Source: Pyropia yezoensis (taxonomy: Eukaryota > Rhodophyta > Bangiophyceae > Bangiales > Bangiaceae). From it: a stretch of 64,000 nt of DNA. Shown piece after piece: positions 21,384-32,955 of the stretch. Each line of letters opens with the position of its first letter. Position 1 is the stretch's first letter. The stretch covers positions 28,806,894-28,870,893 of the forward strand of contig CM020618.1 in the NCBI GenBank assembly GCA_009829735.1. The letters run 5' to 3'. Below the pieces are notes generated by a model that was not told the DNA's origin, searched no databases, and worked only from the letters and a program-made list of their open reading frames with translations. The translations under genes and the position numbers were made by a program.

Positions 21384-21929
21384 CACCCCTCAATACGACT
21401 TGCAATGTGCAATTACTTATCCAATAAACGAATGATTAATCACACAATGAAAAATGAAGGCAATTAATGAATACATTAATGAACGCCGCGACAAAAAAGA
21501 TTCATTTTAAACAACCCTGCTTTTAGAGCGTGGGGCATCCATAAGAGCATGTCTATCGGTGAGACCCAAAACCCATACTTTTATGGGAATGGCGGATAAA
21601 CCCATAGAAAATAGCTCTGAGCTATCCGCTGAGCCAAATCGGGCCTCGGATAGCTCAGAGGATAGCTCAGAGCTATCCTGCTGAGAAGAATAGCCAAGCC
21701 AATCACGTGCGAGCATCTCAAGAATGAGCGGCCGTGACACGATTCCTGCTGGTTAGTTCAGGGTCAGGGACACAATTGCTGCGAGAATGTCCCACACAGC
21801 TCTCACAGTTGCCACACTTGCCTGTCGTTCGCCTTCGTCCAGCCCGTGGCACTAGGTGCGTTCGTCGGTGATGCGAGCATCAACGTCCCCCCTTCCCACA
21901 CCAGCGAAAACGACCACACTCCTGCCGTG

Positions 21930-22370
21930 ATGGCATCGTCACCGGAGAGCCCTAATCCCCCTGACGCGGCTGATCCTATTCCTGCACCTTCCTCTCCCCG
22001 CGCTCGTCTTCCGAGCCCGCCCGAGTCGTTAATGGCGCCCGCGGTGAGCGCGACCACTGCGCGTGGCCCCAACATCACCGCCGAAGAGGACCTGGCTTTG
22101 GCGCGGTCGTGGATCAACGTGTCCGAGTATATTGTGGACATGGACAAGGGCATCTTTTGGGGCAGGGTGGCCGACGTATTTGTCAAACAGCCGGAAGTGT
22201 CGGAGCCGCGCACAGCCGGGAGCCTGAGGTCGCCAGGGGTAGCTCGCGTCCAGCACGTGGTACAGGCGAAGAGGAACCCGGAAAACTCCCCAAAAGTGGG
22301 ACGGAGTATACCTTGGGGAGGACGAAAGGTAGTCAGAAAACCAGGTGGACGCACCCCGACTTATGTTTGA
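21930..22370 (+). pseudogene. Truncated Myb/SANT-like partner protein of Harbinger
   Basis: From ATG 21930 a proline/serine-rich N-terminus leads to NITAEEDLALARSWINVSE and FWGRVADVF (22071-22190). This matches the trihelix/Myb-like domain that Harbinger partner proteins use to bind element ends and bring the transposase to the nucleus. The sequence after about 22200 no longer fits and appears to be fused from the opposite gene by the internal deletion. Confidence 0.65.
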
Positions 22371-22514
22371 GGCTGAACCTACCAGTCGCCCCCGCCAAGT
22401 AGCAGGCACCGACTTGACTGCAGCTCCGCTGGCCGTTGCCGCTGCTACGCACACTTCGACCGCAGCATCCTGCTCTTCATCGTCACTCAGGAGGTGCTCA
22501 AGTAGCTCGTCCAT
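22240..22514 (-). pseudogene. Truncated Harbinger transposase, N-terminal part only
   Basis: From ATG at 22514 (minus) the protein starts MDELLEHLLSDDEEQ. It then has GSASNISR and WFSDYLSSSPRYTPSHFWGV, corresponding to the GR.pN.dR and DYF...P.y....FrrrfRM region before the DDE domain of Harbinger transposases. The catalytic domain is absent because of the internal deletion. Confidence 0.6.
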
Positions 22515-22817
22515 TGCAAAAAAAAAAGGGGGCGGGTCGTAAAGCGTTGGTGGAGGAATGCGCGATGGTCCACGCACTGGTGAGACCGGTGGGGAGGACT
22601 GGAATGATCGCAGAGCAGCGTTTGTTGCATCGCCAGTCTCCTACTCTGTGGATTTCGGGAATGGACATCAACTCCGCTTCAACTATCTAACATTGCGGCA
22701 CCCTTGTGGGCTGGAGAAGCCCATATGGCTCAGGACCGATAGACATGCTCTGAGCTATCGCCAAAAAAAATAGCTGGATGGGTATGGCTTTTAGCTCCAC
22801 CGATAGACATGCTCTAA

Positions 22818-24262
22818 ATAGAATGGATCTCCAAATTCAACAAACGTGATTGACTACTGTAGAATCCTCATTTATGGATATATGCGCGATTTCGAACTAG
22901 CTCCACCACCGAACGCGCGGCACTGAGAGCAATCCCGGCGGTGCCGTTTTTAGGGCGACCCGTCACCTGTAGGGTAGGTTTTAGGGAAAGCGCCTTCCCA
23001 GCGGTGGCTTTTTTAGGTCCACCGCAACCCCAAAAGCTGAGATAGGCAGGTGGCTCGCGCTGTAGTCGGTCTTTATTGGGCGCGTCCGTCCGCTTTGCGG
23101 CACCGTATAGGGCGCACGGACTCCCTCCCGAGCCCGTCTCCAGAGCTTCCGCCAAACAACTATGAGGTGGATTCCACATAGCTAAGCGGATGGAAAAGTC
23201 GACCTGGTGAGGCGTCTGTTGCACACGGCGACCTGTAACTTTGTCGAAGTGTTCCTTGGCGTCTTGCGGGCCGTGCGTGCTGGAGGCGGTTTCTCAAAAG
23301 AGTATGTAGCAGCCGTACGGGTGACGTATTGCGATTTACGTCCTCTCTCACGCGCGCTTCGGACGGCGGACATTCTCTCTCTCTCGGGCATGGCCTCAAA
23401 GTTATTATGTATTGGGGCTACTTTATTGAAACACGATATTGTGTGTGAAAACTTAGCTTTTGAGACTGGCGCCCACCCCAGGAGCGAAGGGCAGTATGGT
23501 CAATGTGACAGCGCTGGCGCGCTACAATGACGGTTCATACCCCTCGTCCCACACGACGCGGTACGGCCTCGTATGCTCTCGCGTCCCGCCGCCCCATGTA
23601 TTGACGTCGCCCCCTCCCGGAGTTCCCTTGCGCGCAACCCCGCTATGTGGGCCGCTGCCTCGTCTGCACCAGCGTCCCGCTGCCTTTTCACACCCCGCCT
23701 CCCGCCCCCCCTCTACTCCCTGCCCTCCAGGAAGCATATTCGCCTTTTCATCTGCCGCACCACGCTGTCGCTCTGCTCTCAACACAACCCCCCCACCTCC
23801 CCGTACCTGTCGCCCCGCCAGGTACTGCTCAGCTCCGCAGCACTCGCCTCCCTCTGGCTGTTCGCCTTCCCCGCGGCCCCTCCCTCCACGCCGAACTTTC
23901 CGTTCACCAGGACGCTTTGCCACCACGTCTGCTGCCTTGCCGCTGTCGGCGATCCCCGCCGTTGCCCCGGCTATCCCCTCGCTTAGAGCTCCGCCTTCTT
24001 CCGCCTCCCCCGACATCCCACCCTCCTGGACTCTGTGCTTCCTCGTCTTTTCCCGCTTTCCTCTCTCCCTACTCTTGCCGCTCCACCCCACCCCACGTTG
24101 CCTGGCCCAGGCCACCAAATCGCTGGGTCGCTTCGTCTACTCGCGCAGAGCTACGCTCGCTGGTCGCTCCTCCCCACTTCTTCCCCACGTACAGTATGCC
24201 ACGCCACACGATCCATGCTGGATCACGGTGGAATCAGGGCCAGAGGGCAATGCACGAATCAC
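22818..24262. other. No recognised gene
   Basis: Moderate-GC sequence with pyrimidine-rich stretches at 23600-24150. Long frames here are proline/serine/arginine-rich with no recognisable domain. A short hydrophobic frame around 23200-23400 has no support. Confidence 0.35.
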
Positions 24263-24267
24263 AGGTC

Positions 24268-24806
24268 TGTGGGAGATTGGGCCGGAATTCGGTATCAATA
24301 CTTTGGAGATTCGGGTCAAGTGGACCTGACCGGAAGTCGAAATTCACCCGACCCACGATGGTGGAACTTCTGACTTCTGGACGGAAATTCGACTAGGACT
24401 TCCGACATACTAGAGCAGGGTAATGCTGCTGGTATTTGTTTCTTGGGATTTTTGCACGGGAGCCAGACGGATTTCTACGCTTTGAGTGCTTTGCATGTGG
24501 AGTGATATGATTGGTTTGTTTGAGGGTTCATTTTCTGAGTGTTTTGAGGGGTTGCGTGAGCGTGTGAGGAGGGTTGATAAGGAGGAACAGCAAGGCGGGG
24601 AGGGCCCACCTTGGCTGGCCAAGCAAGTAAACACCGTCTGGCTCCGACACATCTTGTTCGTGCCTTGGTGAGCTGACCCGTTCACCACACGCAAGTTCCG
24701 TGTTCGGCTGTGTGGAGGTGCTTGCTTCCGGTGTCCCAAGTTGGGATATCGGCAGTACTCCTCTTCCTTCCCTGACTCGGGGTTGATGGTTGGGAGTACT
24801 GCTACA
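24268..24806 (+). repeat. 5' LTR of chromovirus 2
   Basis: It begins TGTGGGAGATTGGG and ends GTACTGCTACA. The following TTGGTGGATCAGC (24808-24820) is the candidate primer-binding site. A nearly identical motif, TTGGTGGAGCAGC, follows the LTR of the truncated element at 57519, which supports both boundaries. Confidence 0.92.
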
Positions 24807-25123
24807 GTTGGTGGATCAGCGGGGGAGAGGATATCGACTTTGGTACCTCCCTTGACCGGAGACGGGACCAAGTTGGCCCCTCTCCCCCTTCGGCACCGAG
24901 ACTTCCGGTGACACGATCGACTCGCCTACGTTCCGAGCGTTCGCTGGGTGACGAGGTTGGCCACCGTGAGTCTTGGTGGGAGACCCGGAGTTTCCGGAAA
25001 CCTCACCGCCTTCCTTGAGGTAGGTGGAGGGGTGGAACGTGCTCTAGGAACTCCCTAGCTGACGATCCCCGACTCTGGACACCGTTTGGTCGTTTTGGTT
25101 GACTCCACGTGACTCTTGTGGAG

Positions 25124-26887
25124 ATGGCTGGTGAGGGAGACCCCCCCATTGCGCCTAGTGTACCTCGGGAGGGGGAGCGTAGTCCTCCCCCGACGGGCGG
25201 AGTACCACCCAGGCCGGGCAGTGCGGATGTGGTGGGTCCAGAGGTTGGACCCCGACGGCGGTCGGCCAGGTTCCTTCCCAGGCCGTCCCCGGAAGAGACG
25301 GGCGGAGTTCGCCCTTCTCCGGTGGGAGCGCCGAGCCAGCGTCAGGTTCCGGCAACCTCTTCGGGGAGTGACGACACTCACTTCGGCATGGGACCGCCGA
25401 CCGGCAGAGGTGACGGGACGGGGAGTTCCGTACCCCGGGTTGGTGGGTCCGCGCCACGACTGGTGTCGGAAGGACCGGGTGGGAGCTCGAGTTAAGCTCC
25501 ACCTGGCTCATCCGGTATCGTGGATGACTCGGTGATGACTGCCATCGCACAAGTCGTGCGAGAGGAGGTGGGGAAGGCGTTGAAGGGGAACACCCCTCCG
25601 CCTGAGCAGGCCTCGAGGCGTCAGAAGCGACGGGAGATTCAACGTACTCTCCGTCGTGAGGTGGACTCAGAGTCTGAGTCCTCTGCAAGTGGCAAGTCGG
25701 GTGAAGAGGATCTTACCCGACGTGGTCGTGTGACTCACACGGACCGTCTTGGGACTAGAGTCGTCCCAGGAAGGATAGTGGTGAATAATCCATTGTTCAA
25801 GGATGTCTTCGACTGTGGGACATATGGGTTGGTCAACAAGTCGTTGACCTACTCGAATAGTCAGGCCCGTACCCTGGGCCGGCGCAAGAAACACGTTGCG
25901 CAATCCTTCGGGGTTCGTTCAGAATGGGACGGGACACCACCCCTGAAGGTCTTCCAGTTTTTGCGGAAGTTCGCAAAAGCCTGCGATGACAATGATGTCT
26001 CTGAAGCTGAAGCGTTTTTCATGCTTCAGGTCTTCACCAAGGAGCCACTCCGCTCCGAGGTGATGAACGTCATGCCAAGTCGGCATGGTGGGAACCCGGG
26101 TGAGGTGACCTCCTACCTGGAGTTGGTTAATTGGATCCTTCGTCTTCACGCAGACGAGGCTTCCTTGGCTGCGCAGGTTGAAGAGTTCAACCGCGCCACC
26201 CAGAGTAAGGGTGAAGAGGAACGGGAGTTCGCTGAACGACTCCGTCAGCTGAACGTCCTCTGTGGATTCCTATATCCCCAAGGAGTCATTAAGGGACGCT
26301 TTGTGGAGGGTGTCCACCGAGCAGCTCGAGCGACTGTGCGAGAGCGTAATACTCCGACCATGACTCTGGCGGAGTTGGCACGCATCGCCCAGACTAAGGG
26401 TGATGAGTACCGCTGGCTCGTGTCTGAGCAGCGGAAGGAACGAGAGAAAGAAGTTAAGGGAGTGGAAGCAAGTCGCTTCCGCAGAGCTGCAAGGGTGCCT
26501 TCCTACACGCGGACGTACCCTGCAGTACCTTCGTCCTCAACTCGAGAGACGGAAGGTATGGTGGCCGCTATCCCTGATAAGTCACAGGGAAGAGCGGGGC
26601 CATCGGCGACAATGAGTGATCGGCCGTGTTGGCAGTGTTCCAAGTCGGGACACTGGGCAGCCCAATGCCCCACTCTGGACGTTCGACTGAGAGCCCTGTT
26701 GGCTCGTATTGGGAAGCTCGGTATCCCGAGGACTGATTCGGATACCCGGCCGCGCACCACACGGGTGACGGCCATGACTCAACCTCAGTCAGAGAATGAG
26801 TCCACGCTTGAGAAGGGGGAAACCTCTTCCCCCAGCTCAAGTGGCAAGGATACTCCATCATCCGAGTCGGATGAGGGAAACGCCTAG
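25124..26887 (+). pseudogene. gag: Gag of chromovirus 2 with a nonsense codon
   Basis: The frame from ATG 25124 (MAGEGDPPIAPSVP) is interrupted by TAA at 25493-25495 and then continues to TAG 26885-26887. The downstream part alone can start at ATG 25535. The central gag block contains FLRKFAKACDDNDVSEAEAF, shared with the truncated element at 58.5 kb, and a zinc knuckle CWQCSKSGHWAAQC at about 26629-26670. The N-terminus is proline/serine-rich. GGGAAAC (26875-26881) precedes the stop. Confidence 0.85.
26875..26881 (+). promoter_or_regulatory. Putative -1 frameshift heptamer (gag/pol), chromovirus 2
   Basis: The gag codons are gaG GGA AAC gcc TAG, so GGGAAAC is a textbook X XXY YYZ site three bases before the stop. 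A -1 slip continues in the pol frame (CGC CTA GCC ...). Confidence 0.6.
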
Positions 26888-29800
26888 CCGCTGGGACTAA
26901 GACTGACCCAAAGGCTCCAGCGGTAATGAAGCGGGTTGCTTCACACTCACCGACCCATGGGAGAGTGAAGGTCCTGACTCGACCTTGAGGGGTGAGGCCT
27001 AGAGACAAGGTCCCTCCTCAGAAGCACGACCCGAGTCGGATTGTGTTAGTGCTGGTAGGGCGTAACTACCAGGTCGCAGCTCGACTCTGGCTGCAGGATG
27101 GATATGAGTTTACCTCTCGTGTCATAGTCGACACAGGCTCTGCTGCCTCTCTCATTAGGCAAGACTTATTGCCAGAGGGGACGGATGTGAGTCCCGCCGG
27201 CTCACCCGAGTGGCGTATGTTTGATGTCAATGGGGGACTCCTCCCCATTGTTGGGTCTATTGCATTGACTGTTTGCATTGGGTTCTACCAGACGCAGGTG
27301 AACTTTGGAGTAGTCTCCAATATGTCAGTCCCCGTACTCCTGGGAACTGACTATCTGGACCTCCATGTCCCGGCCGTCTGTGGACCGGAAGGGGTAATCC
27401 GAATGCGTAGTGGAGAGACTGTCCCCATATTGCGTAAAGGGAGGACTGTTTCCCCTACGACTCATCAACCTAGGGAAAACTCTCCCAAGGGTGGAGGCTC
27501 TACGACCCATGTACGAGTATGTAAGGGTACGGTAGTCCCGCCCCGATCAAGGACCTTTGTGCGAGTACGCACACGGTTTCGAGGGAATGGACTTGTTTCC
27601 CCCGTGGACCGAGTCTATCATACTCACCAAGTGCAAGTTGCATGGGGCCCCATGACTTGTGGGGATGACCAAACTTGGTGGGTGGAGGTCCTCAACACGT
27701 CGGAGGAACCTCGACGACTCCCCGGAGGAATGAAGATTGCGTCGATCTCTACCTTTGAGGGGAATGTAGTTGCTGTGACTCAACAGCAATGGAAGGATAT
27801 TGGAACGGCAGGCTCTGCCGACCAATCGAGTTCATCGACGGCTAAGTCGCCGACGGTACATCGGGAGAACATCCCGGAGTGTTTACATGGACGACTGGAT
27901 GAGTTAATCCAGAAGCATCACAAGTTGTGGAATGGTGACCTTGGGCTCATCAAGGCCACCGAACACAGAATCGTGTTGAAGCCAGGGGCTAGGCCAGTTC
28001 GCCTGAGTCCCTACCGTATGGTACCAGACTCACGGGAACTCACCCGAGAGCAGGTCCAACGGATGCAAGACATGGGTGTCATTGAGCCTTGCTCAAGTGA
28101 GTGGGCCAGTCCCATAGTCTTGGTGCCCAAGTCAGACGGCACGATGCGGTTCTGCATCGGTTGTCGTAAGCTAAACGAGCGGACGGTAAGGGATAGCTAC
28201 CCCTTACCCCGTATGGACGATTGCCTCGACTCACTCGGTGAGGCACAGTACTTTTCCACGTTGGACTGCAACGCGGGGTACTGGCAGATACCCATCCGCA
28301 AGGAGGACAGACACTTGACCACCTTCACGTGTCACTGTGGAGTTTATCAGTGTACACGGCTCCCTTTCGGGCTTTGCAATGCACCTGCGACTTTCCAGCG
28401 TGCTATTGACTTGATACTTGCCGGAGTCAAGTGGCAGATCGCCCTGGTGTATCTGGACGATATCATTGTGTTCTCCGGGACTGCCGAAGAACACCTGTCC
28501 CACTTGGACAGAGTGTTTACCCTGATGGGTGAAGCAGGAGTAACACTCAAACCTGTGAAGTGTCACCTCTTTAGTAATGAGGTGGAGTACCTCGGCCATA
28601 TAGTCCGGCCAGGTCGCATCCTGGTCAATGAGAAGAACCTCATGGCCATTCGTCGGGCGAAGTTCCCCCAGACGCAGACACAACTCAGGAGCTTCCTGGG
28701 TATGTGTGACGTATACAGACGCTTTGTGGCGAACTATGCCAAAGTGTCTGCACCGTTGAACCACTTGGTAAGTTCCAAGATGCCCAAGCGCTTGGATGCT
28801 CCCAAACCCCCGGAGCAAGAAGCGTTTGATAGGTTGCGAGAACTCCTCTGCAACCCACCGGTGTGAGCGATCCCCAGACCGGGGGCTCACTACATTGTTG
28901 ATGTGGACGCAAGTCACGACCAACTCGGTTGTTGCTTACTCCAACAACAGCCTTTGGGGGAGTATTTACCCGTTGGGTATTTTAGCAAAGGACTCTCACC
29001 GGCCCAGAAGAACTATTCTGTGACGGAGGTAGAGGGCCTTGGCGTAATATGGGCAGTCTCAATGCTACGGCCATACATCGAAGGAAGGAAGTTCCTCATT
29101 CGATGTGACCACAAGGCTCTGAAGTGGATACTCACCACTACAGCCTGTACGAATAACCGACTCAATCGATGGCGACTCTGCCTCGCTGAGTTCGATTACG
29201 ACGTTGAGTATCGGCCAGGCCCGAAGCATGCGGTTGCGGACGCGTTGTCTCGCATACCGACGGATGGGAAAGACTCTTCCCCCATCCCTGAGGAACTCCC
29301 TCATGTGGCAGTGACCACTCGCTCCGGAACTGTCCTCGACCCGAGGATGCCTGGCATGGCCAAGCTATTACCCGTGTCTCTGGATGAGTTTGTCCAGGCA
29401 CAGGAGAGCGACAAACTTTGTCGACGACTCAGGTAGGAGCTCGACCAGGCTCAACCGACTCGGTTCTTCCTGAATGACAACGGCATACTCTGCCGTAAGG
29501 GATATACCCAGGGGGACAAGCAAGTCGTCGTCCCCAAGGAGTTACGCAAGTGTATCCTCCAACGGGAGCACTCCTTACCGTTGGGTGGACACCCAGGGTC
29601 TACGAGGATGTATCAGACCCTACGCAAGAAGTACTATTGGCCATCACTGGTGGCTGATGTGTACGGGTATGTAGCCGCATGCGCGACTTGCGCAAAGAAT
29701 AGACTCATGGAGTCCCGGCAGACTTCTTCCATGAGACTCTTTCCTGCAACAGAGCCGTTTGCAGCGATAGCAGTGGACTTACTCGGTCCACTACCACGAA

Positions 29801-30915
29801 CACCAGAGGGATATGAGTACCTTCTGGTGATGTGTGATCGCTTTACTAAGCTCACGCGGGTATCCCCACTCAAGGATATCACAGCCGTGGACGTTCTGAG
29901 TGAGTTACTCGACGTTTGGGTTGCCAGTTATGGCATCCCCGACTCTATCCTTTCAGATAACGGACCACAGTTTGCGTCCGTCCTGTATCAGGGAGTCATG
30001 AAGATGTTGGGGGTGCAGACGAATTTCGCAACCCCTTACCACCCCCAGACTAATGGGCAGGTGGAACGATTCAACAGGACTCTAGTGCGCCAGTTGCGTC
30101 ACTATGTCCATGACCATGTAGTCACATGGGCTCGCTATGCGTCACTACTCGTGACAGCATACAACTCCCAGGTACACAGTAGTACGGGAGAGGCACTGTT
30201 TGCCTTCGTCTGCCCCCGACGACTTCCGTCAGTAGCTGTGGAGCGTCTCACCCAGACAGAGGGTAAGACTTCGACTCAAACACCGAGTCAGGCGAAAGCC
30301 TCCCTACTCCAGAGACTGGAGGAGATGATACCCCTTGTCCGGGCTACTATGGAGAAGGCCCAAGCTCGTTACAAGAGGTACTTCGATGTCCGAGTCAGAC
30401 ATCGTCGCGATCCGCTCCGAGTTGGAGATTGGATTTATGTCAACTCCCACGACAATAAGGGAGGGAAATTGGTCTTCAAAACTCTGGGACCATATCACAT
30501 CCTTAAGACGGATGGACGGCGGTTAACCATCGAGAGTGATGATGGTATCCGGACGATAAATGGGAATCACGCGACTCGCGCACCCGAACCCCCAGAGGGA
30601 GATCCCGCTTGGGAAAGGGCCTTGCAAGCATGGAAAGTCCCATCCTTGCCGACCTCCTCCAGTAAACCGTTGGAGGCGGTGTTCGACAAGTTTGTCGGAC
30701 ACGGATACGATAAGTCGGGGCGACTCATGCTCCGAGTCAGGTGGTTCGGGTATGGACCAACTTCCGACACATGGGAGTTTGTAGAGGACCTACCAGTAGA
30801 GAAGGTCCGTAGATACTGCCAGGCTGCGGGCATATCTATACGCCGACGTAGCACTCGTACGTCGGGAAATGAAGCCCATGCTCCAAGCCAGAGCAGAGCG
30901 GCAAGCCAACCATGA
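26882..30915 (+). pseudogene. pol: Pol of chromovirus 2 with three in-frame stops
   Basis: One frame carries all domains but has TGA at 26986-26988, TGA at 28864-28866 and TAG at 29434-29436. Protease: VDTGSAASLI (27130). RT: LPFGLCNAP and YLDDI (28450). The usual CIDYRKLN block reads FCIGCRKLN (28150-28176). RNase H: VDVDASHDQL and RCDHKALKW. Integrase: zinc finger ending CATCAKNR, AVDLLGPLP, SDNGPQFAS and PYHPQTNGQVE. A C-terminal chromodomain (VRWFGYGPTSDTWEF) lies near 30735-30785. All stops are explicable as C-to-T changes (CGA or CAG codons). Confidence 0.93.
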
Positions 30916-31039
30916 GTACAAACACATACCATGGTTCTTCAAAGATTCTATACTAACAACGCCGACTATGGTACAATACAAAACGAGAAGAACACACACC
31001 GCTCTCCTCACAAAAGAACAAGTCGTTCAAACGCTGACT

Positions 31040-32955
31040 CTAGCGTTCCATACGCCCATCCCCACAACTATAGGGACCGCCCGACCACGAACCCTCAGGG
31101 TCGTAGGCCGGTAGCGGAGGGGCGTAACCCACTCGGGAGGGCCCCGGAGTGGAAGCACTGGGAGGGGCCCGCCGACTCGCGGACCCATCCCCGTCGTAAG
31201 AAAGATGTCCGGAGGTACTCCCTCCGTGACGCGGAAGCTGCTGCTGAGTCGACAGCAGCCGTTGGACAAACTCGTGTCCAACCGCGAGGCGAGTGACCTC
31301 AGCTGCCAATGACTGTCGCGCCGTGGCTGAGTCGCCCGACGCGAGGAAGTGACTGACACGCCGGGTGACCCATGCCAGCATGTCAAGGGAGGCCACGAGT
31401 GAGGCCTCCACCGTGGCGTCATACATGATGGCTCCCAAGTTGGGAAGCATCTCGCCGACGCCACGCGCAATCGGCATCGGGACCGGAGTTCGGACCCGTA
31501 GCGAGCCCAACGCCACGTAGGGTAAGGGTTCGAGGAACTGGAAGGGTGGAGCCTGAGTCGGCTCCACACCCCCCGAGGTCGAGTCGCGACCCGCGGGGAA
31601 GACGTCGGCACAGCTCGCCCGCGGCTTCGAGGGGCTCCTCGATGAGCACCACGACGAGTCGTCGCCGATGACGTCGCCCACCTAGAGCCAGGGGGCGACG
31701 TAGAGGGAGTAACCCCCTCCGCGTAGGGAAGGGAAGGGTCCCCCAACCCCTCCCGCAGGAGCAGCTGCCCCTGCACCAGAGTATGGGTGACATGGACGAA
31801 CTCCCGGGGTGGCTCACTCTCCAACCCCGGCTCTGAACGCTTGTTGCGGCGGAGGAAGGGGTCCAGCTGCGCCCAATCGAGTCGATTGTGCAGGGTGACC
31901 ATACCCTTGAGGAGGAACGGAGCCAGGTCCCCCGCGCCCAAGGCTAACCAGTGGAAGCCAAGGGTTTCCATACCCTCCACCAGAGCCGGTGGGAGGTGCC
32001 ACAGATAACCCCGATGGACTACATCGGAGTACCAGCCCCGAGCCACCACGACCACCCAGTGCGTGGCGAGGTAGGCGAAGACCCGGTTGCACTCCGAGCT
32101 GGAGCGTAGCACGGAGCCAAAGTAGGCAACGAGGAGGGGGATCCGAGCCGGAAACCCACAAGGTACCTCCACTGACTCCCACCACCCTGGGAGAAGAGGG
32201 TACTGGTGCTCACGCTCCTCCAGAGGTACGTGGGTGAACTCCACCCGCGACCCGTGGATGAGGAAGCCCAAGGAGCCCCGGAGTCGGAACTCCTCTCGCA
32301 CCACACCGTGTTGGGCGTGGGCGTCCTCTCCGCCCAGGTAGGGACGGGGAAGGGCACACCACTCGGTAGACACCACCGCGTGGGTGTCGTCGATCTCCAC
32401 GTCGCCCGACCCCATGGCGAGGGAGGCTGACAACGCCTGGACTTCAGGCGCGTCCGCCAGGCAGAGTAGCGCTGGTAGGTCGCAGTCCACCCCATCAGGT
32501 AGAGTCACCTGGTTGGGATACCGACGAGTTCGGCGGTACCATACGTCGGTCCGCCGTGGCTCGGGGATGATCAAGTAGACATCCTTGAGCTTGCAGTCGG
32601 GAAGCTCCCCGACTGACTTGGGAGGCGCCCAGGCTCGGGGCCCCATAGGAGGACGGGGCCGCGGCGGGAGTAGCAGCCGCGACTCAGGAAGGCGGGGGAT
32701 GGGAGTCACATCCCCTTCCGCCACCGGGTTGGAAGACCCATTCCCCGGTGGGACCACAGCCGAGGGGGCAGTAGGAGGTGATGGGGCGGGGACGGTTGCG
32801 GCGGCCGCCTCCGACCCTCGCCCGGGACGAGTCGTCTCCATGGCCGACCCCCGGCTGAGAGACTCCTCAGTCCCGAGGGCCTCCTCTCCCGCCCGTCGCT
32901 TGTCCGACAGAGACGTCGGGGACGGGGACAAAGGCCGACTCGGCTCACCGGCCAT
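31040..32955 (-). pseudogene. Antisense accessory protein of chromovirus 2 (frameshifted copy)
   Basis: On the minus strand ATG 32955 opens a frame that matches the protein encoded at 61828-63771 over its middle. Shared blocks are EH.YP..P.WW..VEVP.GFPA, then FGSV, LAT.W, RG.LWHLP and LREGLG with PYA.GV. After about 31690 the similarity moves to another frame (PNLGA, then a W....R..S.FLA block), ending at the stop 31040-31042. A one-base shift therefore splits it, while the first frame runs on to 31027. The N-terminus (about 110 residues) is proline/serine-rich. No known domain is recognised. It lies between integrase and 3' LTR, opposite to gag-pol. Confidence 0.7.

Larger units (their letters stand above)
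13101..21519. mobile_element. hAT-like non-autonomous element, split by a nested chromovirus
   Basis: Both ends begin with CAGGGTTGTT (13101-13110, and the reverse complement at 21510-21519), a typical hAT-type CAGGG terminus. The flanks are CTTTGAGA (13093-13100) and CTTTTAGA (21520-21527), an 8-bp duplication with one mismatch, as expected for hAT insertion. ATTAATGTAT motifs lie subterminally at both ends. Removing the chromovirus 13930-21383 and one copy of its TSD leaves about 960 bp, with no transposase recognised. The left half contains an AT-rich hairpin at 13135-13170 and an unremarkable GC-rich stretch to 13929. Confidence 0.6.
21545..22814. mobile_element. PIF/Harbinger deletion derivative (1,270 bp)
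   Basis: The terminal inverted repeats GAGCATGTCTATCGGTG (21545-21561) and its complement (22798-22814) are flanked by TAA on both sides (21542-21544 and 22815-22817), the 3-bp target preference of Harbinger. Inside are the first parts of two convergent genes: a Myb/SANT-like protein (plus) and a Harbinger transposase (minus). Both lose similarity to their families near 22200-22245, so the middle and ends of both genes were deleted. Confidence 0.8.

Noticed and set aside
23460..24329. 289-residue plus-strand frame before chromovirus 2
   Set aside because: Proline/serine/arginine-rich, three frames equally open, and its end runs into the LTR.
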